From an uncultured Lachnospiraceae bacterium (GTDB lineage: Bacteria; Bacillota; Clostridia; Lachnospirales; Lachnospiraceae), in the NCBI GenBank assembly GCA_947588845.1, contig CANQAR010000003.1, positions 43,080-107,079 on the forward strand: a stretch of 64,000 nt of DNA, given 5' to 3'. Below the pieces are notes generated by a model that had not been told where the DNA came from, searched no databases, and saw only the letters and a list, made by a program, of their open reading frames with translations. Each line of letters begins with the position of its first letter. Position 1 is the first letter of the stretch. The position numbers and the translations under genes were made by a program. Positions 58,306 to 64,000 of this stretch are shown piece by piece.

Positions 58306-60797
58306 AATTTATCTATGGGAGAAGCGACTGGGCGGACGGCTGGCGCGGGGAGGAGAACTGTTATCTTCTGACAAACGGGCTGGGCGGGTTTTCCTCTGGA
58401 ACGATGATCGGTTCAAGCTCAAGAAATGATCACTCCTTTTTCATGGCCTGTATAAAGGCGCCGAACCACCGGTACAGCATGATACACCGGCTGGAGGAGA
58501 TTCTGGAGCTGAACGGAAAAGAAATCCATCTGTCGAGTCAGAGATATACAGAGGAGACGAGAGATGAAAATGGATTTTATTTTCTCGACAGTTTTTGTTT
58601 TGAAGATTATCCCAGATGGCTCTTTCATGTGGACGGTGTGGAGATTGAGAAAGAGATTGCCATGAAACAGGGGAAGAATGTGATCGCCGTCCGCTACCGG
58701 CTGGAGAACCGGACGGCTGGCGATGCCGTTCTGAAGGTAACGCCGCATCTTCAGTTCTGTCCCAAGGGGAAACAGCCATGTAAAGGACAGGAATTTTTGG
58801 TTGAGAAGATAACCGGACAAGGACATCGGCAGTCAGAAGACACCTGTCTGGAGGCCCAGAAACCGAATGACCTCGACAGTGAAAAATATGTGCTCAGATC
58901 GAACGGACTGGAACTGTATTTTTTGACGAATGGAGCGGTCTGTTCTTTCCCGACAAGATTTGTCACCGGATTGTACTATGCGTATGATGAGTGTGACGGG
59001 AGGAATCCGCAGGGGAGCACATATGTGAATCACTTTGTAGAAAAGAGAGTGGCGGCGGGGGAATGTGTGTCGCTGGAGATCGTATACCGGATGGATTCCG
59101 CGTGCACGGCGGATAAATTCCGGGAAGATTTCCGGATATCTGAGGCGGAAAAATTTCAGGCGTATTCCCGGTCTTCTGAAGAGGAAAGACTTCAGGAAGA
59201 TTTCCGGACATCTGAGGCAGAAAAGATTCAGGAAGTTCCTCGGGCATCTGCAGCGAAAAGCGTTCCGGGCGGTGACTCTGTCTCTGAGAACGGCGGATGG
59301 CGGAACAACGCTTCAGCGGAGGCGGCCCGGATTTTTGAGGATGCCGTGCGGTACAGAGAAGAACTGGCAGAGACCAGCGGACTGTGCGGGGAAACCGCCC
59401 GTATGCTGGCAAAAAGCGCCGCACAGTTTGTGGCGGAGCGCGAGTCCACTGGAGGGAAAACGATTCTGGCCGGCTTTCCTTTCTTTGAGGACTGGGGCAG
59501 AGACACGATGATCGCTGTGGCCGGATGCTGCATTTCCACAGGACAGCTCGGGACGGCCAGGAGTATTCTCCGGACTTTTGCCGCGTACTGTAAAGAAGGA
59601 CTGATGCCGAACCTGTTTCCGGAAGGCAGAAATGAGCCCATGTACAACACGGTGGATGCGTCGCTTCTGTTTATCAATGCAGTATATCTGTATTATGGGA
59701 AGCAGACAGGTCGGGCGGATTATTACAGAAATCCGGTCGGCAGTGATTTTGCCGCGGATTGGGCGGAGGAATGTACACAGGCGTTTCCTCCTGCACAAAA
59801 GCCATATGCTGAGACGGCGCAGTGTGAGAGGCCGGACAGTCTGGATTTCGTCGAAGAGATGTGGCCGACAATGTGTGAAATCATTAACTGGTATAAACGA
59901 GGAACCGCGTTTGGGATACGTATGGATGAGGACGGCCTTCTCGCGGCGGGACAGGGACTGGACCAGGTCACATGGATGGATGTGAGGATCGGCGACATTC
60001 TTCCGACACCGCGCCACGGGAAGCCGGTCGAGGTGAATGCGTACTGGTACAATGCGCTGTGCATAATGGGGCTGTTTGGAAGGCTGCTGGACCGGAAAAA
60101 AGAGGACATCCGGGAGTATGATTCTCTGGCGCGGAAGGCGGGAAAATCCTTCCGGGAAAAATTCTGGAATGAGAAAACCTCCTGCCTGAAGGATGTTCTG
60201 TCAGAACATGCTGAGACGAGGGAAAGCAGCCATGACAGAAGAGACGGGGACGGCGACAAAGGCCAGGAGGAATCCAGGCCGGATGAACAGATACGCTGCA
60301 ATCAGATCTGGGCAGTTTCTATGCCGTTCTGTGCACTTGATCTCGAAAAGCAGAAGAAAGTTGTCGATACAGTTTTTGAAAAACTATACACGCCATACGG
60401 ACTGCGGACGCTTGCGAAAGACGATCCGGAGTTTCATGGAACATACGGCGGATCACAGCTGAAGCGGGATCTGGCGTACCATCAGGGGACTGTGTGGGTA
60501 TTTCCACTGGGCGCTTATTACCTTGCCTATCTGAGGACAGAAAAGTATTCTCCCAGGGCTCTGGAGACGGTCAGGCGTCAGCTTGAGCCGCTGGAGAGCA
60601 CTCTGCGGGAGGGCTGCATCGGCCAGCTTCCGGAAATATACGACGGAGAGTTTCCGTCGTTTTCCCGCGGCTGTTTTGCGCAGGCATGGAGCGTGGGAGA
60701 GATTCTGAGGATATATGAGGCGCTGGAAACGGCAGCGGCCAGGTTGTTTGCACAAAATATGGTGGTTGACAGAACAGCCTGCTCCATGATATTGTGA
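58302..60797 (+). CDS. Glycogen debranching enzyme / amylo-alpha-1,6-glucosidase (GH133-type)
   Basis: 831 residues; the start ATG 58302 overlaps the pullulanase stop (ATGA) and has GGAGGG upstream. The N-terminal beta-sandwich (GEENCYLLTNGLGGFSSGTM) is followed by an (alpha/alpha)6 domain with GFPFFEDWGRDTMIAVAG, LMPNLFPEGRNEPMYNTVDA, and near the end YHQGTVWVFPLGAYY, features of the amylo-1,6-glucosidase domain. It removes single glucose stubs from branch points. Inserts: residues about 265-335 with three SEAEK-type repeats, and about 615-665, rich in Asp/Glu/Arg. Co-translated with the pullulanase. Confidence 0.92.
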   Translation: MKFIYGRSDWADGWRGEENCYLLTNGLGGFSSGTMIGSSSRNDHSFFMACIKAPNHRYSMIHRLEEILELNGKEIHLSSQRYTEETRDENGFYFLDSFCFEDYPRWLFHVDGVEIEKEIAMKQGKNVIAVRYRLENRTAGDAVLKVTPHLQFCPKGKQPCKGQEFLVEKITGQGHRQSEDTCLEAQKPNDLDSEKYVLRSNGLELYFLTNGAVCSFPTRFVTGLYYAYDECDGRNPQGSTYVNHFVEKRVAAGECVSLEIVYRMDSACTADKFREDFRISEAEKFQAYSRSSEEERLQEDFRTSEAEKIQEVPRASAAKSVPGGDSVSENGGWRNNASAEAARIFEDAVRYREELAETSGLCGETARMLAKSAAQFVAERESTGGKTILAGFPFFEDWGRDTMIAVAGCCISTGQLGTARSILRTFAAYCKEGLMPNLFPEGRNEPMYNTVDASLLFINAVYLYYGKQTGRADYYRNPVGSDFAADWAEECTQAFPPAQKPYAETAQCERPDSLDFVEEMWPTMCEIINWYKRGTAFGIRMDEDGLLAAGQGLDQVTWMDVRIGDILPTPRHGKPVEVNAYWYNALCIMGLFGRLLDRKKEDIREYDSLARKAGKSFREKFWNEKTSCLKDVLSEHAETRESSHDRRDGDGDKGQEESRPDEQIRCNQIWAVSMPFCALDLEKQKKVVDTVFEKLYTPYGLRTLAKDDPEFHGTYGGSQLKRDLAYHQGTVWVFPLGAYYLAYLRTEKYSPRALETVRRQLEPLESTLREGCIGQLPEIYDGEFPSFSRGCFAQAWSVGEILRIYEALETAAARLFAQNMVVDRTACSMIL

Positions 60798-60857
60798 ATT
60801 GCCGCTTAAAACGCTGGCTTTGGGATATCAGTACATTATAGAAGGAGTCTGACACAT

Positions 60858-61499
60858 ATGAAATATGAGAATTATATTTTTGATCTGTACGGAACGCTTG
60901 TGGATATTCACACAGACGAGGACAGTATGTATGTGTGGGAAAGAATGGCGCTGATCTACGGCTATTTTCAGGTGTGGTATGATCCGTCCGAGATGAGAGA
61001 CGCGTTTCGCAGAATCGGGAAAGAAGAACAGCAGCAGAGGGAGGAAATTCAGATCGAGAAGGTATTCGCGCGTCTGTTTGAGGAGAAGGGTGTGAAATTT
61101 AAGGAAGAGCAGGTTTCCTGGGTCTGCCGCTTTTTCCGGGCGGCCTCAACAGAATATATCCGCCTGTATCCAAAAGTGGAGGAATCTCTGCGGGAGCTGA
61201 AAGAGCAGGGAAAGCATATCTATCTGCTGACGAACGCGCAGCGGGCATTCACCGAGTATGAGCTTCGCCTGCTGAAAATCGAGGATTATTTTGACGGGAT
61301 ATACATTTCTTCTGATTACGGCGTGAAGAAACCGAACAGGCTCTTTTTTGAAAAGATGATAGCAGAGAGCGGCATCCGGCTCCAGGAGAGCGTTATGATC
61401 GGAAATGATATGGTCTGCGATATAGAAGGAGCGAAAAGTGTGGGACTTGAAGCCATTTACATTCAGACGAATCTTTCGCCGGAGTATCCGAAAGCATAA
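60858..61499 (+). CDS. HAD-superfamily hydrolase (phosphatase)
   Basis: 213 residues, AGAAGGAG before the ATG. HAD motif I is FDLYGTLVD, motif II LLTNAQRAF, motif III the Lys of DYGVKKPN, motif IV MIGNDMVCDIEGAKSVGLEA. A helical cap domain (about residues 18-95) makes it a subclass I, beta-phosphoglucomutase/phosphoglycolate-phosphatase-like member. The substrate is unknown; position behind the glucan genes suggests sugar phosphates. Confidence 0.92.
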   Translation: MKYENYIFDLYGTLVDIHTDEDSMYVWERMALIYGYFQVWYDPSEMRDAFRRIGKEEQQQREEIQIEKVFARLFEEKGVKFKEEQVSWVCRFFRAASTEYIRLYPKVEESLRELKEQGKHIYLLTNAQRAFTEYELRLLKIEDYFDGIYISSDYGVKKPNRLFFEKMIAESGIRLQESVMIGNDMVCDIEGAKSVGLEAIYIQTNLSPEYPKA

Positions 61500-61529
61500 A
61501 ATTTTGCGGAGCTGTGCATTATGTAAATG

Positions 61530-61579
61530 AAAACTGCTGCCGGCGGGGTGCGGAAGCCCTGCCGGACGGCAGTTTTTTT
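61530..61579 (+). terminator. Intrinsic terminator after the HAD gene
   Basis: AAAACTGC with GCCGGC/GCCGG inner stem and GGCAGTTTTTTT on the 3' side. The remaining DNA to 61711 has no gene. Confidence 0.75.
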
Positions 61580-61711
61580 AGCAGTGAACCCGTTGTGCAT
61601 GTTTTGGATATGACGGACTTGCTGTTAGCTTGTAGTGAAAGTTCTGAACCCGCCTGGCAGCGGGAAGGATACAGATGACGGAAAGGGTGGCCTCTGCGGG
61701 ATCGTGAGAGT

Positions 61712-62557
61712 CTACAATATAATAATGCTCCCTGAACAGATCGGATGCAGCTGATCGCCCATGATGTCCTTCATAATATCGAAGGCAGCTTTTCCGGTAC
61801 AGTGCCCGGTGTAAAATTCGGAGGGAAGCTTTGTGAGTTCCCGCGCAGTCTCCTGAATATTGAGGATCTCTTTTTCTGTGTAGTCCGTTTTTTTCATCAT
61901 ATGGAATCCGCTGATCACAACGTCAGGCCAGGAATGCCGGATTTCCCGGAACCGGTTCAGGATGTTCAGAATGCCGTTGTGGGCGCAGCCGGACAACAGC
62001 ACATGTTTCCCATTCTCGCTGATCACAAGACACTGCTCGTGGGCAAAATCGTCCTGTACATCCTTCCCGTCAATCCGCGCGGTGAGCACAAGATTGCTCT
62101 CCGGCCATAATTTCCTCTCCGTGATATTTGAGAACAGCGACAGCTCCTCATCAATTTTGTATTCCTCTTCTTCAATCAGATGCAGATTTGGCAGTTCCAG
62201 AATTCTTTTGTCGATTCCGATATACCTTTCTCCGTGAAAAAAATCTCCGGACGCGGATTTTTTCAGATAAATTTCCGCCCGCGTGTTCTGACACGCAAAA
62301 CCCAGAAGACCGCCTGTGTGATCGTAATGGCCATGGCTGATGACGACCGTATCCACTTTTGTGAGATCTGCACCGAGCGCAGCTGCATTCTCCCAGGTCA
62401 GATCCGACGCGCCGGTATCCAGCAGGAGCGTGTGATGCGCCGTCTCAATATAAAAGCTTAGTCCGTGTTCGGCCTGGACATTTTTTTGTTCGCCGCAGAC
62501 GGCATCCCCTGCCTGGGCGGTATTGGCCGTATCCTCGATTAAAGTTGTTATCTTCAT
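61712..62557 (-). CDS. Metallo-beta-lactamase-fold hydrolase
   Basis: 281 residues from the ATG at 62557 (the frame stays open upstream to 62689 without a better site). Metal-binding motif SHGHYDHTGG (about residue 72), the second His in SGCAHNGI, the Asp-containing LLLDTGASD, and terminal HCTGKAAF with YTGHC. The GHYDHTGG and SGCAH spacing resembles the subgroup annotated as dihydropterin-(beta-ribofuranosyl)aminobenzene phosphate synthase-like hydrolases. The real substrate is unknown. A stand-alone minus-strand gene. Confidence 0.9.
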   Translation of the reverse strand: MKITTLIEDTANTAQAGDAVCGEQKNVQAEHGLSFYIETAHHTLLLDTGASDLTWENAAALGADLTKVDTVVISHGHYDHTGGLLGFACQNTRAEIYLKKSASGDFFHGERYIGIDKRILELPNLHLIEEEEYKIDEELSLFSNITERKLWPESNLVLTARIDGKDVQDDFAHEQCLVISENGKHVLLSGCAHNGILNILNRFREIRHSWPDVVISGFHMMKKTDYTEKEILNIQETARELTKLPSEFYTGHCTGKAAFDIMKDIMGDQLHPICSGSIIIL

Positions 62558-62771
62558 AATAATAATCGAACCTTTCCTTTCATTTATGGTGGTGCCTGCA
62601 ACGCAGACATGGCCGTTTAGATTTAGAATAGCACAGGAATTTCCTTTATTCAAGCGGATGAGCTGAATATGGTAACATGAAACTTGCAATGTGCGGTAAA
62701 TGGAGATATTATAAAAACAAAAGGCAGCAGGCAGAACAAACGAAAATGACAGCAGGAAGGAATTATAATAT

Positions 62772-63389
62772 ATGGAGAAGCAGATAAGGAATGAGTCATC
62801 ATCAGAAAACGCAGGAAAACTTCCGCTGCCGATTGGTATTTCGGATTATCGAAAGGCATGCAGCGAATATTATTACGTGGATAAAACCCTTCTGATTCGT
62901 GATTTTAATTTCAATAATGAATGCGTTCCGCGTGCTTTCTGGCAGTCTACCGGGAACAATGATCTGATCCGGGAAGCCCTGGAGGGCGCGTCAGAGGAAA
63001 TTCTGGATGGCATGGAAGCGCTGATGCAGGGGAAAAGCCTTGTCACGTACATCGATACGGGAGTAATCTATCCGCATATTCAGAAAAGTCCTTCTTCCGT
63101 ATACAGCCTTTTGCTTGTGGCAGGGTATTTGAAAGCCTTGACAAATGAACAGACATTCGGCGGAGATTATATGTGTGAGGTTGCGCTGCCAAATCGGGAA
63201 ATTTCTTATGTGTACAGCAGGGAAATCCTTTCTCTGCTGGAGCATGTGATTCCGGCGTCGAGTACCATCGCTGTTCAGAAAGCAATTTACACAATGGATG
63301 TTCCGGCACTGCAAAAATGGCTGGAAGCCTGGAAAAAAACGTATGTATCAGAGAAGATATTGAATATTAAAAAGAAAAGGAGAAGAATT
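62772..63389 (+). pseudogene. AAA-ATPase-like / PD-(D/E)XK-type protein with internal deletion
   Basis: About 206 codons with no stop. The N-terminus (LPIGISDYRKACSEYYYVDK) is the typical start of large AAA-ATPase-like proteins (about 500-570 residues) common in gut Firmicutes. After TLLIRDF the sequence jumps to their far C-terminal region (STGNNDLIREALEG, then SLLLVAGYLKAL and VALPNREISYVYSREI). The P-loop and most of the ATPase part, some 300 residues, are missing. The frame then continues into the MazG-like gene without a stop. It is best called a deletion remnant; that a short hybrid product is made cannot be excluded. Confidence 0.8.
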
Positions 63390-63710
63390 ATGAACAAGGA
63401 GACGATCAGCAGAATCAGAAAATTCAGGGAAGACAGAGACTGGAATCAGTTCCATACGCCGTCAAACCTTGCGAAATCCATTGTGATCGAGGCGGCAGAG
63501 CTTCTGGAGTGCTTCCAGTGGAGCGAGGAAGAATATGATCTGCAGCATGTGAAGGAGGAACTGGCGGATGTTCTGGTGTACTGCCAGGATATGCTGGACA
63601 GCCTTGGTCTGGATGTAGATGAGATCGTAAACATGAAGATGGATCAGAATGAAAGGAAATATCCGGTCGAAAAGGCACGGGGAAATTCCTTAAAGTATGA
63701 CAAACTCTGA
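63390..63710 (+). CDS. MazG-like nucleotide pyrophosphohydrolase
   Basis: 106 residues with its own ribosome binding site (AAAAGGAGA) and ATG at 63390, in frame with the preceding remnant. The helical MazG-like motif is complete: VIEAAELLECFQWSEEEYDL with the metal-binding E-x-x-E-L-x-E pattern, and EELADVLVYCQDMLDSLGLD with E-x-x-D. It ends NERKYPVEKARGNSLKYDKL, typical of small dimeric MazG-like proteins (about 100-115 residues). Such enzymes hydrolyse non-canonical or stress-related nucleoside triphosphates, as far as the family is understood. Confidence 0.9.
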   Translation: MNKETISRIRKFREDRDWNQFHTPSNLAKSIVIEAAELLECFQWSEEEYDLQHVKEELADVLVYCQDMLDSLGLDVDEIVNMKMDQNERKYPVEKARGNSLKYDKL

Positions 63711-63733
63711 ATGCCGGGGAGCAGGTTTGATTC

Positions 63734-63873
63734 TATAGCAAACGACAAAAATATTTGCCGTTTGCTATAAGCCCTCCGGGGGATGCGCACGAATTTGAAG
63801 CGGAAAACTGCCGCCTGAGCGGCGCAAATTCGGCGCAGGGAACGAGCAAAACGAAAATCGTTTTGTCGTTCCC
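63734..63873 (+). repeat. Two strong hairpins between the MazG-like gene and the next gene
   Basis: TATAGCAAACG / CGTTTGCTATA (63734-63769, 11-bp stem) and GGGAACGA-g-CAAAACGA / TCGTTTTG-TCGTTCCC (63838-63873, 16-bp stem with one bulge and a 3-nt loop). Neither has a T-run; they may mark a mobile-element edge or control the next gene. Confidence 0.6.
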
Positions 63874-63904
63874 TATAATTGGGAAAAAGGAGACGAAAAA
63901 ACAG

Positions 63905-64000
63905 ATGAATCCAGAGACGATGACTGCAAATCTTACTGCCTTGTCCTTGACTTATGAGAACGAGGAGTACAAAAAGGAATTTAAAGAACGTCTGAAGCTG
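63905..64000 (+). CDS. Start of an unrecognised gene, cut off by the window end
   Basis: ATG at 63905 preceded by AAAAAGGAGACG; 32 codons are visible (MNPETMTANLTALSLTYENE, then charged residues). No domain can be recognised in so short a piece. The strong ribosome binding site and open frame support a real gene. Confidence 0.6.
   Translation, partial: MNPETMTANLTALSLTYENEEYKKEFKERLKL

Overview
The window reads as a chromosomal segment of a spore-forming, anaerobic, gut-type Clostridia, most likely a Lachnospiraceae. The evidence is a complete spoIIIAA-AH operon, a complete Rnf complex, a Na+-pumping decarboxylase operon, GGAGG-type ribosome binding sites, roughly 50% GC, and many flavin- and Fe-S-dependent redox proteins. 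Genus is an inference. Almost everything is on the + strand. No rRNA, tRNA, CRISPR array, prophage or intact insertion sequence was seen.

Layout. 0.1-0.9 kb: AraC-type regulator on the minus strand. 1.1-2.7 kb: Tat translocase (TatB-like, TatA, TatC). 2.8-10.5 kb: two membrane-anchored FMN-binding proteins (one with four flavinylation domains) followed by rnfC, an rnfD-rnfG fusion, rnfE, rnfA and rnfB. 10.8-11.1 kb: a strong promoter-to-terminator unit containing a small basic ORF broken by a stop at codon 4. 11.2-16.5 kb: spoIIIAA-AH. 16.6-19.7 kb: feoA-feoA-feoB plus a Cys-rich partner, behind four 16-bp palindromes. 20-22 kb: a sugar-kinase fusion, then rpsU. 22.6-27.5 kb: two D,D-carboxypeptidases around a phosphoesterase and scpAB. 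27.6-33.2 kb: biotin-dependent decarboxylase/transcarboxylase operon. 33.5-36.3 kb: a MotA/TolQ-like plus OmpA/MotB-like pair resembling ZorAB of Zorya. 36.5-46 kb: L,D-transpeptidase, thiamine pyrophosphokinase, gpmI, HtrA-like protease, transglutaminase, PepSY protein, class B sortase. 46.3-50.3 kb: phosphohexomutase, HPr, enzyme I. 50.4-61.5 kb: LacI regulator, maltodextrin-type ABC transporter (no ATPase), type I pullulanase, glycogen debranching enzyme, HAD phosphatase. 61.7-64 kb: metallo-beta-lactamase-fold protein, a deleted AAA-ATPase-like gene read through into a MazG-like gene, and the start of an unrecognised gene.

How the parts work together. Rnf couples ferredoxin:NAD+ electron transfer to an ion gradient, and the adjacent multi-FMN proteins could extend the electron path outside the membrane. 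The decarboxylase operon would feed the same Na+ economy. PTS proteins, the maltodextrin transporter, pullulanase and debranching enzyme, phosphohexomutase and phosphoglycerate mutase form a carbohydrate-fermentation set.

The features most worth a second look are the tetra-FMN protein next to an RnfD-G fusion, the solitary ZorAB-like pair, the decarboxylase operon holding two carboxyltransferases (one with atypical motifs), the interrupted small ORF at 10.9 kb, two gene fusions that keep the downstream gene's own ribosome binding site, low-complexity insertions in neighbouring glucan enzymes, and three families of dispersed intergenic repeats.
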